A stretch of DNA of 64,000 nucleotides from Nocardia pseudobrasiliensis NBRC 108224. GTDB lineage: Bacteria > Actinomycetota > Actinomycetes > Mycobacteriales > Mycobacteriaceae. Both the position numbers and the translations under genes were made by a program. The notes beneath the pieces were generated by a model. The model searched no databases. It saw only the letters and a program-made list of their open reading frames with translations, and was not told the DNA's origin. The stretch covers positions 186,001 to 250,000 of the forward strand of contig NZ_BDBS01000002.1 in the NCBI RefSeq assembly GCF_001613105.1, read 5' to 3'. Below, piece after piece: positions 34,717 to 43,268 of the stretch (the stretch's first letter is position 1; every line of letters begins with the position of its first letter).

Positions 34717-35160
34717 TCATGCGGCGTCGAGGACCGCGCGCAGGCGGGGCAGGACATTTCGCCAGCCGCGCTCCATCGCATTGCGGGTCATCTTCTGGCG
34801 GCGGTCGGTGAGGTCGAAACCGGTTTGGGTCAGTAGGAGTCGAGTGCCGCGGCCCTGGGGGTGGATCGTCCAGTCGACGATCCAATTCGTGGGGCGCTCG
34901 GATCGGGCATAGGCCCAGCTGTAGGTCAATTGTCTGCCGGGCAGAACGGTCAGGACCTCGCAGACGATTTCGGAGGGCGGCTGCATCGGGGCGGTGAAGG
35001 TGAAATGCGTTCCGGCCGTCGGGCTGAAGCCGATGGGACGCATCAGCCATCGTTGCAGCAGGTGGGGTTCGGTCAGGGCGCGCCATACGGCGTCGGGCGG
35101 TCGGGGCAGGAAATCGCCGATCTCGACCGCGGTGGGGTCCAGGTTCGCATCGGATATCAC
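34717..35160 (-). CDS. SRPBCC/AHSA1-like protein
   Basis: 147 residues. AVWRALTEPHLLQRWLMRPIGFSPTAGTHFTF is the AHSA1 opening, and GTRLLLTQTGFD with the final Trp-containing helix completes the fold. Relatives bind hydrophobic ligands; activity unknown. Divergent from the MerR gene at 35241, whose predicted site fills the spacer of this gene's own promoter (35203-35234), so MerR activation is the likely control. The 122 bp downstream contain nothing recognisable. Confidence 0.85.
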   Translation of the reverse strand: MISDANLDPTAVEIGDFLPRPPDAVWRALTEPHLLQRWLMRPIGFSPTAGTHFTFTAPMQPPSEIVCEVLTVLPGRQLTYSWAYARSERPTNWIVDWTIHPQGRGTRLLLTQTGFDLTDRRQKMTRNAMERGWRNVLPRLRAVLDAA

Positions 35161-35202
35161 TGTGTTCCCTTCTCCCTGCGAGTTTCGAACAGGTACTCGA
35201 GT

Positions 35203-35234
35203 AGGCTAGGAGCTCCACCGGGGTGGAGGTTCAA
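35203..35234 (-). promoter_or_regulatory. MerR-type promoter with dyad in a 20-bp spacer
   Basis: Minus strand: -35 TTGAAC (35229-35234), -10 TAGCCT (35203-35208), spacer 20 bp. The spacer holds the perfect dyad CTCCACC/GGTGGAG (35213-35219 and 35222-35228). Long spacers with central dyads are the hallmark of MerR-activated promoters. Confidence 0.65.
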
Positions 35235-35240
35235 CCTATT

Positions 35241-36170
35241 GTGACGGAAGACATATCGCGCGGCGCGCTGATAGGTATCGGGGAACTGGCGCGCAGGACC
35301 GGGCTGCCGGTGCGGACAATTCGGTTCTACAGCGACGAGGGCATTCTCGACTCGCGGCGCAGTGCGGGTGGGCATCGAATGTTCGACGCGGACGGCGCGT
35401 CGCGGCGATTGCGATTGATTCGGCAGTTGCGTGCGCTCGGGCTCGGATTGGCCTCGATCGCCGAGATCTTGCGCGGCGATCGATCGATCGCCGAGGTCGT
35501 CGCGGCCGAAAGCGCCAGGCTGGATATCGAATTCAGGTCGCTGGCCTGGCGACGGGCCGCGCTGCGGGCGCTGCGGGCGGCCGATCCGCCCGAACGCACT
35601 CGACGGCTCGCGCTCCTGGCCTCGGCGCAGGATGGCGGCGTCGCCCACGACCACCTCATCCGATTCTGGCGGCGCGTGCTCACCGGCCTCGCGCGCCTGG
35701 AATTCGACACCTTCGTCTGCGCGAATGTCCCCCGCCCACCCGAGGCCCCCTCGGTCGAGGAGGTGGTGAACTACGCCGAACTGACCGGCCTCGCCACCGA
35801 TCCCGACCTTTCCACCGTCATGAGCCGCCAACTCTGGCGAACCAGACCCCAGGCCATTCGCAACCGCCGCGGCCTGTTCTACGCCGTGGGCGATGTCCTC
35901 GTCGATGTCCTTCCGCTGGTCTCGCAGGGCATCGCGCCGCGCACCGGCGGCGAACTCGACCGATACGTCGAGGCCCACGCCACGGCCCGGGGCGAACACG
36001 ACACCTCCGACTTCCGCGCCCAATTGCTGACCGACGCGACCGACACCGACCCCCGCCTGCGCCGCTACTGGACCCTGACGGCGGAACTGATCACCACGCC
36101 CACGGCCGGACAACCGCACTACTGGCTGTTCGAGGCGCTGCATCGCTCCGATTGTTACCGTGGCTCATGA
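35241..36170 (+). CDS. MerR-family regulator
   Basis: 309 residues from the GTG at 35241; an earlier GTG at 35223 is rejected because it would lie inside the predicted operator. The MerR HTH is IGIGELARRTGLPVRTIRFYSDEGILDSRRSAGGHRMFD. A long C-terminal region (about 190 residues, Arg- and Trp-containing, VRRRYW-like end) has no recognised ligand domain. Probably activates the divergent SRPBCC gene. Confidence 0.88.
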   Translation: MTEDISRGALIGIGELARRTGLPVRTIRFYSDEGILDSRRSAGGHRMFDADGASRRLRLIRQLRALGLGLASIAEILRGDRSIAEVVAAESARLDIEFRSLAWRRAALRALRAADPPERTRRLALLASAQDGGVAHDHLIRFWRRVLTGLARLEFDTFVCANVPRPPEAPSVEEVVNYAELTGLATDPDLSTVMSRQLWRTRPQAIRNRRGLFYAVGDVLVDVLPLVSQGIAPRTGGELDRYVEAHATARGEHDTSDFRAQLLTDATDTDPRLRRYWTLTAELITTPTAGQPHYWLFEALHRSDCYRGS

Positions 36171-36262
36171 CCAGCGAATCGGCGCCCTCGCGGCGGGAGC
36201 AGCTTCGAGAGTTTCTGCGGGGGCCGATCCGCGGGTGGGTCGACCGGAAACTCCTGACCTGA
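36167..36262 (+). other. 31-codon frame coupled to the MerR stop
   Basis: An ATG overlapping the MerR stop (ATGA) opens a short frame, MTSESAPSRREQLREFL and about 14 more residues. The coupling is typical of real downstream genes, but the frame ends at once and no family is recognised. It could be the 5' stump of a lost gene. Confidence 0.25.
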
Positions 36263-36619
36263 CAAGATCCTCGACCGCACCCACGGACCGGTAAAAGCCG
36301 CGTTCAGCAACCGGTTCACATGCGCGCATGCGTCGAACCGCATCCCGAATCACGCGCGCGGCGGTGGTGTGGATCACGCTCGAAGACTCCGAGATGGCGC
36401 GATCCGGGCGCTCGATGACGCCTTCAGTTCTGGTCGTTCGACCAAGCACGTCGCATCCTGGCTGTCCGGGGCTTGGTTGCCTGCTCTCGGGTGACGGTGC
36501 GCATGTCGTCGCATCGCTCACGTCGTCATCGACGGAAGTCCACGTCCGGGCTTTCGATTTCCCTTCCGGCGCTCGCCCGCTCGTTTCGGCGGGTCCGGAA
36601 TCGAATCTGGAGGTTGAAC
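36263..36619. other. intergenic region without a supported gene
   Basis: Several short open frames occur on both strands, but none has a ribosome site plus plausible composition. It carries the leader of the secreted protein gene at 36620. Confidence 0.5.
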
Positions 36620-37018
36620 ATGGGTGTCAAGGTCGTTGCAACTACCGTGCTGGCCGCCTCGCTGATCGGATTGGCGGGAGCTGCCGCACAGGCCACACCG
36701 CCCGCCGCTGGTCCGGGCGATCGCCCGGCGGGCCCGGTGCAAACATCGAGCGAGCGTGATCTCGCAGATGACGCATTGCCGACCGTGAACGTCCGTCGCA
36801 GAAGCGATTTCAACTCCTCCGAGGACTGGTGGAATTGGGAGGTCGGCCACGCCGCACCGGATGCCCTGCTCGGCGCGGGAATCGGCGCGGTACTGGGAAC
36901 CTTCGCCCTGGGCAGCGGTATCCCGGGCGCGATGATCGGCGGCGGCATCGGACTGCTCAGCGGCGGCGGACAAGATCTGCTGGATGCGGGCAACGCCTAC
37001 TTCGGCGGCCAGCCGTAA
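36620..37018 (+). CDS. exported glycine-zipper protein, function unknown
   Basis: 132 residues from the ATG at 36620 (GGAGG site 8 nt upstream). Signal peptide VKVVATTVLAASLIGLAGAAAQA. The mature part has an acidic, Trp-rich segment (FNSSEDWWNWEVGH) then a glycine-zipper hydrophobic stretch (LLGAGIGAVLG and IPGAMIGGGIGLLSGGG) that could insert into or line a membrane. No named family recognised. Two exported small proteins in a row suggest envelope or secretion roles. Confidence 0.75.
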   Translation: MGVKVVATTVLAASLIGLAGAAAQATPPAAGPGDRPAGPVQTSSERDLADDALPTVNVRRRSDFNSSEDWWNWEVGHAAPDALLGAGIGAVLGTFALGSGIPGAMIGGGIGLLSGGGQDLLDAGNAYFGGQP

Positions 37019-37126
37019 TCACTCGTGGCGGCCCGGCTTTCAACAGCGGGAGATCTCCGATGTCATTGCGACGCAATGACCGTGGAAAAGATGAGTACAT
37101 CTGTCGATCGAAAAGGAGTGAGCATC

Positions 37127-37357
37127 ATGGGCAAACGCTTTTTCATCACCAGTGCGATCACACTCGCGGGGATCGGTCTCGGTGCCGGGTTCGCTTATGC
37201 CGACGAGGTGGAAGTCGAAGGCAGCTACAGCACTCAGGCCGCTTGCCAGACCGATGGCCCGCACGTCCAGGTCAACCGGGACAACGACACATGGACCCAC
37301 TACGACTGCCGCAACGATAAAGGCGACGGCCTGTGGCATCTGTACCTGAGTAGGTGA
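37127..37357 (+). CDS. small exported protein, function unknown
   Basis: 76 residues. The ATG at 37127 has AAAAGGAGTG 6 nt upstream. Signal peptide KRFFITSAITLAGIGLGAGFAYA, then a 51-residue mature peptide with two Cys (QAACQTDG and YDCRNDKG) that could form a disulfide, and many Asp, His and Trp. No family recognised. Confidence 0.75.
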   Translation: MGKRFFITSAITLAGIGLGAGFAYADEVEVEGSYSTQAACQTDGPHVQVNRDNDTWTHYDCRNDKGDGLWHLYLSR

Positions 37358-37498
37358 CCCGTGGCCCGGGCAGTCACCGCGCGCAAGGCGACCGCCCGGG
37401 CCCCTCCCCTGAGAGCGCGTCGTGTTTATCCCGTCTGAGGTGTCAGTGAACCTACGCCGGGCGCGGCAGCGTCCGAGCACCGGCCGCACACGACAGCC

Positions 37499-37687
37499 CG
37501 GCTCGCCGAAACCTCCGTAGCCGCCCAAGCCGCCGCCGCGGCGAGTGTCCCGCTGAGCCGCATCGGCGCGGTCGAGGATGTGGCCGCCGCGGTCGCCTTC
37601 CTCGCCTCCGCGGAGGCCGCCTATATCAACGGCCAGGACCTGCTCGTCGACGGCGGCCTGGTTTCCGCGCTGTCGGCGAGGCTGGTT
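37499..37687 (+). pseudogene. SDR oxidoreductase C-terminal fragment
   Basis: The frame reads SVPLSRIGAVEDVAAAVAFL then ASAEAAYINGQDLLVDGGL, the standard end of classical SDRs (G-R-x-x-x-P-E-D-V-A-x-x-V-x-F-L and ITGQ-x-L-x-V-DGG). No Rossmann part, catalytic Tyr or start exists upstream, and the frame then runs antisense through the amidohydrolase. A gene remnant. Confidence 0.8.
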
Positions 37688-38472
37688 CAGAGGCGCAGCA
37701 GTTTCGCGAGGGTGCCGCCGAGGACGAGGTCGCGGACCTCGCCCGGGGCGGTGACCCGCTCGACGGCGGTGCGCGCGAGGACCGGATCGCCGTACGGGGC
37801 GTCCGAGCCGAACAGGGTGCGCTCGGGGAGTTCACGAATGGCCAATCGAATCGCGAAAATGACCGGGGCCGTAGACAATTCGAGGTAGATATTAGGTACC
37901 TCGCGGGCGAGTTCGATGGCCCGCAGCCATTCCAGGCCGCCGAGCTGGCTGACCACCAGTGGAACCGTTGGATAGCGCCGGGCCAGTTCGGCGAGGGTCG
38001 TCAGGTCCGCCGCGGTGGTCGGCGCGAAACCGTGGACCACCACCGGCAATCCGTCGTGTTCGGCCGAGGCCCGCAGAATGGGCTCGATCCGACCGGCCTG
38101 CCCCGGCGGCGGAGTCAGCTCCCCGATACCACGCAGGCCGCGGGCGATCACCTCTCGCTCGACGTACTCCGCGATCTCTGTCTGCTCGAGAGTCGTTGGT
38201 ACGCTGCCGAATCCGATGAAACGATCCGGATGCGCCGCGAGCGCGGCATCGAGCTCCGCCCACGCGAGGCGCATACTCTCCGGTCCCTTGCCGCGTCCGT
38301 CGAGCGCCGCCGACAGCGCGCTCATCTCCGCGCGCAGCGATTCCAGATCGGCGGCGCGCTCGGGATGCGGCCGGGTCGCGAACAACACCGCCCTGTCCAC
38401 GCCCGCCTCGTCCAGCAGTGCGAGATGTCGGTCCACCGGATCGTGGACGTGGCTGTGTGCGTCGATGATCAT
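37687..38472 (-). CDS. amidohydrolase-family protein
   Basis: 261 residues. IIDAHSHVHDP gives the N-terminal His-x-His, VVVHGF the middle His and LFGSDAPYGDP the final Asp of the metal site. Shorter than ACMSD proteins; lactonase or cyclic amidase activities occur in the group. Its promoter has a MerR-type dyad (38512-38543) and the MerR gene at 38568 is divergent. Confidence 0.85.
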   Translation of the reverse strand: MIIDAHSHVHDPVDRHLALLDEAGVDRAVLFATRPHPERAADLESLRAEMSALSAALDGRGKGPESMRLAWAELDAALAAHPDRFIGFGSVPTTLEQTEIAEYVEREVIARGLRGIGELTPPPGQAGRIEPILRASAEHDGLPVVVHGFAPTTAADLTTLAELARRYPTVPLVVSQLGGLEWLRAIELAREVPNIYLELSTAPVIFAIRLAIRELPERTLFGSDAPYGDPVLARTAVERVTAPGEVRDLVLGGTLAKLLRL

Positions 38473-38511
38473 CCTGTGCTCCTGTCACTGGCGGAATAGG
38501 TCCGCCGGAGC

Positions 38512-38543
38512 AGTGTTGAACCCTGACACAGTGACAGGGTCAA
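38512..38543 (-). promoter_or_regulatory. MerR-type promoter of the amidohydrolase gene
   Basis: Minus strand: -35 TTGACC (38538-38543), -10 AACACT (38512-38517), 20-bp spacer. The dyad ACCCTGACAC/GTGACAGGGT (38520-38540, one central base) overlaps the spacer with one mismatch. Confidence 0.55.
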
Positions 38544-38567
38544 ACCGGATCGGGAGCACCGCGGGCG

Positions 38568-38918
38568 ATGTTGATCGGGGAGTTGGCGCGGCGCACCGGA
38601 ACCAGCGAGCGGCAGCTGCGCTATTACGAGCGCGTCGGCCTGCTCACCGCGCAGCGTCAGGCCAACGGCTACCGCAGCTACGACGCCGACGCCGAACAGA
38701 CCGTCGCGCGAATTCGCGCGCTGCTGGACGCGGGCCTGTCGACCCGCCTGATCCAGCACATCCTGCCCTGCGCGGAGAACGACGGCGTGCTGCGCGCCTG
38801 CCCCGGCGTCCTGGCCGCCCTGCGCGCGCAACTGGATCTGCTCGATCACCGCGCCGACGAATTGGCGCGCACGCGCGCGACCCTGCGCACCGCGATCACG
38901 CGGATGGAGGACCGCTGA
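38568..38918 (+). CDS. MerR-family regulator, short
   Basis: 116 residues. MLIGELARRTGTSERQLRYYERVGLLTAQRQANGYRSYD is a complete MerR HTH; the dimerisation helix follows (LDLLDHRADELARTRATLRTAI). One Cys pair (ILPCAENDGVLRACPG) resembles the spacing region of thiol- or metal-sensing MerR proteins. The divergent amidohydrolase is the likely target. Confidence 0.93.
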   Translation: MLIGELARRTGTSERQLRYYERVGLLTAQRQANGYRSYDADAEQTVARIRALLDAGLSTRLIQHILPCAENDGVLRACPGVLAALRAQLDLLDHRADELARTRATLRTAITRMEDR

Positions 38919-39005
38919 GCCCGTGACGAGGCAATAAACAGACCTTCCGGTTGCGTTACCGGATGAGGCCATTACGCTGAGGCTTTCGCGGCGGTCCGGT
39001 AGTAG

Positions 39006-40433
39006 GTGAGCACGGTGGTTGGCAAGAGTTCTTCGGGGGAGATTCCACGGGGGACATTGGGAGTCGGATCGATCGTATTCATGGTGACCGCGGCGGCCGC
39101 GCCGCTGGGAGCCGTGGTCGCCTTGATTCCGGTGCTGTTCTCGACCAGCGGGTCGGTGGCCGCGCCGGTGTACTTCCTGATCGCCGGTGCGGTGCTCATG
39201 CTGTTCGCGGTCGGTTTCACGGCGATGACCAAATACGTCGCGAACGCCGGGGCCTTCTATTCCTATGTGCGCGAGGGACTGGGCGAGCTGCCCGGTATCG
39301 GCACGGCCTTCGTCGCGGTGGTCGCCTACTCCGCGATGGTCGGCAGCGCGCTGGCCTATGTCGGGCAGGTCGCGGTGCAATTGGTGCGGCGCTGGGCCGG
39401 ATTCGACACCTCGCCGTGGCTGTGGGCCGCGGTCTTCGGACTGGTCGTGGGACTGCTGGGCTATCGCAATATCGAGATCGGCGGGCGCGTGCTCGGGGTC
39501 GCGCTGGTGGTGGAGGCGTCGAGCGTGCTGCTGGTCGATCTGGCCATCGTGGTGCGCGGCAGACACGACGGGCTGAGCCTGGCCTCGCTGTCACCGGCGG
39601 CGGCCACGACCGGGGCGCACGCGCCGGGCTTCGGTCTGATGCTGGCCTTCCTCACCTTCACCGGATTCGAGGCCACGGTCGTATTCCGCGGCGAGGCACG
39701 CGATCCCGATCGCACCGTGCCGCGCGCGACCTTCCTCGCGCTGGCCCTGATCGGCGCGCTCTACGCGTTCTCGGGCTGGGCGACCGCGGTCGGGGTCGGC
39801 ACGGATCGGGTCCTCGAGGTCGCGGAGTCGGATCCCACCGGAATGTATCTGGATCTGGCCGGGACCTATGTCGCGCCGGTGATGCGCGATGTACTGCAGA
39901 TACTTCTGGTCACCAGCTATTTCGCGGGCGTGCTGTCGATGCACAATGTCGTCGCCCGCTATCTGCGCTCCCTCGGATCCGAGGCGGTCGCGCCGGTCGC
40001 GCTCGCGGCGATCCACGAACGGCATCGCGCGCCCTCGCGGGCGTCGCTGGCGACCAGCGCCATCACCGCCGCACTGCTGCTGATCTTCCTGATCTCGGGC
40101 AGCGGTCCGCTCGATGTCTATCTGTGGCTGTCGTGGGCGGGCACGCTCGGCATACTCGCCATGATGCTGCTGACCTGTCTCGCGGTCATCGTCTTCTTCC
40201 GTCGCGGCGGCCACGACGGCCGAATCTGGCACACCCTGCTCGCCCCGACCGCGGCGCTGATCGCCTTGGTCGGTGCGCTGTATGTGATCGTGCGGAACTT
40301 CTCGCAGCTGGTCGGGAACGGCATCGCCCCGGCGGTGCTGCTCTCGGTGGTGCCGATCGTGTTCGCACTGGGCGTGATTCGCGCCCTCAGTCTGCGTGCG
40401 GCGCGCGCAGACGAGCGCTCAGTTCACCACTGA
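39006..40433 (+). CDS. APC-family amino acid/polyamine permease
   Basis: 475 residues with about 12 hydrophobic segments. IPRGTLGVGSIVFMVTAAAAPLGAVVALIP is the APC opening and FTGFEATVVFRGEARDPDRTVPRA is the conserved helix 6-7 loop. It imports amino acids or amines. The GTG at 39006 is the start. The last 47 nt overlap the convergent F420-type gene. Confidence 0.9.
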   Translation: MSTVVGKSSSGEIPRGTLGVGSIVFMVTAAAAPLGAVVALIPVLFSTSGSVAAPVYFLIAGAVLMLFAVGFTAMTKYVANAGAFYSYVREGLGELPGIGTAFVAVVAYSAMVGSALAYVGQVAVQLVRRWAGFDTSPWLWAAVFGLVVGLLGYRNIEIGGRVLGVALVVEASSVLLVDLAIVVRGRHDGLSLASLSPAAATTGAHAPGFGLMLAFLTFTGFEATVVFRGEARDPDRTVPRATFLALALIGALYAFSGWATAVGVGTDRVLEVAESDPTGMYLDLAGTYVAPVMRDVLQILLVTSYFAGVLSMHNVVARYLRSLGSEAVAPVALAAIHERHRAPSRASLATSAITAALLLIFLISGSGPLDVYLWLSWAGTLGILAMMLLTCLAVIVFFRRGGHDGRIWHTLLAPTAALIALVGALYVIVRNFSQLVGNGIAPAVLLSVVPIVFALGVIRALSLRAARADERSVHH

Positions 40434-41355
40434 AGAATTCGATGAAGCCGTCCGGATCCGGTCCGGCGTTCTGCAACACGACATGGTCGAATCCGGCATC
40501 GGTGTATTCGCGTACGGCCTCGGCGTAGGCAGCCGGATCGCTGCCGCAGGTGAACTGCTCGCGAATATCGCTCTCGCGCACGGTTTTCGAGGCCGCCGCG
40601 AAATTCACCGGATTGGGCAGCTCGCTCATCACCTTCCAACCGGTCAGGGCCCAGCGGGAGGTTTCCAGCGCCGCCTGCGCCGCGGTGTGCTCGTCGGGGG
40701 CCCAGGCCACCGGCACCTCCGCATAGCGCGGGCCCTTGCCGCCGCCCCGCTGATACCGCTCGACCAGATCCGCCCGCGGTTCGGTGGCGAACAGGCCGTC
40801 GCCCAGTTCCGCCGCGAGCCGGGCCGCGCGCTCACCGCCCGCCGCGACCGCGATGACCGGCGGCTCATCCGGCAGATCGAAGACCCGGGCATCGGACAGC
40901 TGTAGATATTTACCCTCGTAGGACTGGTAACCGCCCTGCCACAGCAGCCGGATGATCTCCAGCGCCTCACGCAGTAGGTCGTGACGTCCCCGCACCGATT
41001 CCGGGAAGCCCGGGCCGACCACATGTTCATTGAGCCGCTCACCGGATCCGACGCCCAGGGTGAACCGGCCGTCGGACACCAGGGCCAGGGTAGCGGCCGC
41101 CTGCGCGATGATCGCCGGGTGATAGCGGACGGTCGGACAGGTGACGCCGGTGGCCAGTCCGATGCGCTCGGTACGGGCCGCGATCGCGCCCAGTACCGTC
41201 CACGCGAACGGCGAATGGCCCTGGTTGTCCAACCACGGGTGATAGTGGTCGCTGATCTCGACGAAATCGAATCCGGCTCGTTCGGCCAGTTCCGCCTGAC
41301 GAATCAATTCCGCGGGTCCGAATGCCTCCGCGGCCAGCTTGTAGCCGATCTGCAC
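40387..41355 (-). CDS. F420-dependent luciferase-like oxidoreductase (G6PDH-related TIGR03557 type)
   Basis: 322 residues from the GTG at 41355. IGYKLAAEAFGPAELIRQAELAERAGFDFVEISDHYHPW is the TIM-barrel opening of the F420-glucose-6-phosphate dehydrogenase group; GRFTLGVGSGERLNEHVVG and VIAVAAGGERAARLAAE follow. F420-dependent enzymes are characteristic of Mycobacteriales. The substrate is unknown; the family includes alcohol and sugar-phosphate dehydrogenases. Confidence 0.88.
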   Translation of the reverse strand: MQIGYKLAAEAFGPAELIRQAELAERAGFDFVEISDHYHPWLDNQGHSPFAWTVLGAIAARTERIGLATGVTCPTVRYHPAIIAQAAATLALVSDGRFTLGVGSGERLNEHVVGPGFPESVRGRHDLLREALEIIRLLWQGGYQSYEGKYLQLSDARVFDLPDEPPVIAVAAGGERAARLAAELGDGLFATEPRADLVERYQRGGGKGPRYAEVPVAWAPDEHTAAQAALETSRWALTGWKVMSELPNPVNFAAASKTVRESDIREQFTCGSDPAAYAEAVREYTDAGFDHVVLQNAGPDPDGFIEFFSGELSARLRAPHAD

Positions 41356-41487
41356 GTGCGCCTCCCTCCGAGATACGACGGTCCCTGTGCGGCTACCCGA
41401 GCGGTGTGATCGGAAACGGGCGACCAAGAACACGTTTCCGAGGCCCGCGATCGGTCAAGATCGTTTCTGGATGAAAGGAGAGCGCGG

Positions 41488-43221
41488 ATGGCCACGGTTG
41501 CCGAACAGTTGGTACGGATGTTGCGGGAGGCCGGTGTGCGCCGGGTCTACGGCGTGGTCGGCGACAGTCTCAACCCGATCGTCGACGCGATACGCCGCAC
41601 CGACGGCATCGACTGGGTGCATGTGCGGCACGAGGAGACCGCGGCCTTCGCCGCCGCGGCCGAGGCCCAGGTCAGCGGGCGGCTCGCGGTCTGCGCGGGC
41701 AGTTGCGGGCCGGGCAATCTGCATCTGATCAACGGTCTCTACGACGCCCATCGCAGCGGCGCGCCCGTACTGGCCATTGCCTCGCACATTCCCTCCAAGG
41801 AGATCGGCACCGGCTACTTCCAGGAGACCCATCCCGAGCGGCTGTTCGTCGAATGCAGCCACTTCTGCGAACTGATCTCCCAGCCCGAGCAGATGCCGCG
41901 GCTGCTCGGTATCGCCATGCAGACCGCGGTCGGGCGCGGCGGGGTGTCGGTGCTGACGCTGCCCGGCGATATCGCCGCGCGCGCCGCGGCCCATCCCACC
42001 CCCGACGCCGTCTCGCTCGCGTCGCCCTCGCCGGTGGTGCCGCCGCAGGAGCGCATCGCCGAATTCGCCCGGCTCCTGGACGAATCCGAGAAGGTGATGC
42101 TGTTCTGCGGCGCGGGCTGTCGCGACGCGCACGCGGAGGTCATGGCGCTGGCCGACGCGCTGGCCGCACCGGTCGGGCATTCGCTGGGCGGTAAGGAGTG
42201 GATCCAATACGACAACCCGTTCGATGTCGGCATGAGCGGTCTGCTCGGTTACGGGGCCTGTTACGACGCCATGCGGGCGGCCGATCGAATCATCCTGCTG
42301 GGCACCGACTTTCCCTACGACGACTTCCTGCCGCAGGCGCGCACCATTCAGGTCGACATCGATCCCGCGCGACTGGGCAGGCACACCCCGCTGGATCTGG
42401 CGGTGCACGGCGATGTCGGCGCGACGATCCGCGCGCTGCTGCCGCGGCTGCGTACGCGCACCGATCGCTCGTATCTGGACAAGATGCTGCGCGATCACGA
42501 ACGCGGGTTGCAGCGCGTGGTCGACGCCTACACCCGCGATATCGAACACCGCACACCCATCCATCCCGAATACGCCGCCGCGGTTCTCGACGAGGTCGCC
42601 GCCGACGATGCGATCTTCACCGTCGATACGGGTATGGGAAATGTTTGGGCCGCAAGGTATCTCACGCCCAACGGCCGTCGCCGGGTGATCGGTTCGTTCC
42701 GGCACGGCAGCATGGCCAACGCGCTGCCGCATGCCATCGGCGCGCAGCTGGCCCATCCCGATCGCCAGGTCGTCTCGATCTCCGGCGACGGCGGCCTGGC
42801 CATGCTCATGGGTGATCTGCTCACGGTGGCCACCTATGAGCTGCCGGTCAAGGTGGTGGTGTTCAACAACGCCTCGCTGGGCATGGTGAAGCTCGAGATG
42901 CTGGTCGACGGGTATCCGGATTTCGGAACCGACCATCCGCCGGTCGATTTCAGCGCCATCGCCGCGGGCTGCGGCATCGCGTCGGTGCGGGTGGAGCGGC
43001 CGACCGAGATCCGCGACGCCCTCACCGAGGCCCTGCACCGGCCGGGTCCCGCGGTGATCGAGCTGATCACCGATCCCAATGCGCTGTCCATTCCGCCCAA
43101 GATCACCGCCGCGCAGGTCCGCGGTTTCGCCCTCGCCGCGGGCCGCACGGTCCTCGACGGTGGCGTGGGCAAGATGATCGACCTGGCCAGGACCAATTTG
43201 CGCAACGTGCCCCGGCCGTAG
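41488..43221 (+). CDS. poxB: ThDP-dependent pyruvate oxidase/dehydrogenase (quinone) type enzyme
   Basis: 577 residues. The catalytic Glu is in VRHEETAAFAAAAEA; the ThDP motif is SGDGGLAMLMGDLLTVATYEL ending in VVVFNNASLG (GDG...NN). HGSMANALPHAIGAQ matches PoxB. It decarboxylates pyruvate to acetate and CO2, passing electrons to FAD and quinone at the membrane. The ATG follows AAGGAGAG. The 3' end lies 14 nt before a perfect palindrome controlling the TetR gene. Confidence 0.9.
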   Translation: MATVAEQLVRMLREAGVRRVYGVVGDSLNPIVDAIRRTDGIDWVHVRHEETAAFAAAAEAQVSGRLAVCAGSCGPGNLHLINGLYDAHRSGAPVLAIASHIPSKEIGTGYFQETHPERLFVECSHFCELISQPEQMPRLLGIAMQTAVGRGGVSVLTLPGDIAARAAAHPTPDAVSLASPSPVVPPQERIAEFARLLDESEKVMLFCGAGCRDAHAEVMALADALAAPVGHSLGGKEWIQYDNPFDVGMSGLLGYGACYDAMRAADRIILLGTDFPYDDFLPQARTIQVDIDPARLGRHTPLDLAVHGDVGATIRALLPRLRTRTDRSYLDKMLRDHERGLQRVVDAYTRDIEHRTPIHPEYAAAVLDEVAADDAIFTVDTGMGNVWAARYLTPNGRRRVIGSFRHGSMANALPHAIGAQLAHPDRQVVSISGDGGLAMLMGDLLTVATYELPVKVVVFNNASLGMVKLEMLVDGYPDFGTDHPPVDFSAIAAGCGIASVRVERPTEIRDALTEALHRPGPAVIELITDPNALSIPPKITAAQVRGFALAAGRTVLDGGVGKMIDLARTNLRNVPRP

Positions 43222-43235
43222 CGCCAGCCGGTATT

Positions 43236-43264
43236 GAAGTGTACGAAACCGTTTCGTACACTTC
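43236..43264 (+). promoter_or_regulatory. perfect 14-1-14 palindromic operator
   Basis: GAAGTGTACGAAAC (43236-43249) and GTTTCGTACACTTC (43251-43264) around one base, ending 4 bp before the TetR ATG. It probably covers the TetR gene's own promoter. Confidence 0.8.
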
Positions 43265-43268
43265 GAAT

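Noticed and set aside
36328..36519. Short plus-strand frames between the MerR gene and the exported protein gene
   Set aside because: No ribosome site or composition bias; no recognisable protein.
39006..43221. A single operon of APC permease, F420 enzyme and PoxB
   Set aside because: The F420 gene is on the opposite strand and separate leaders are present; no shared regulator site found.
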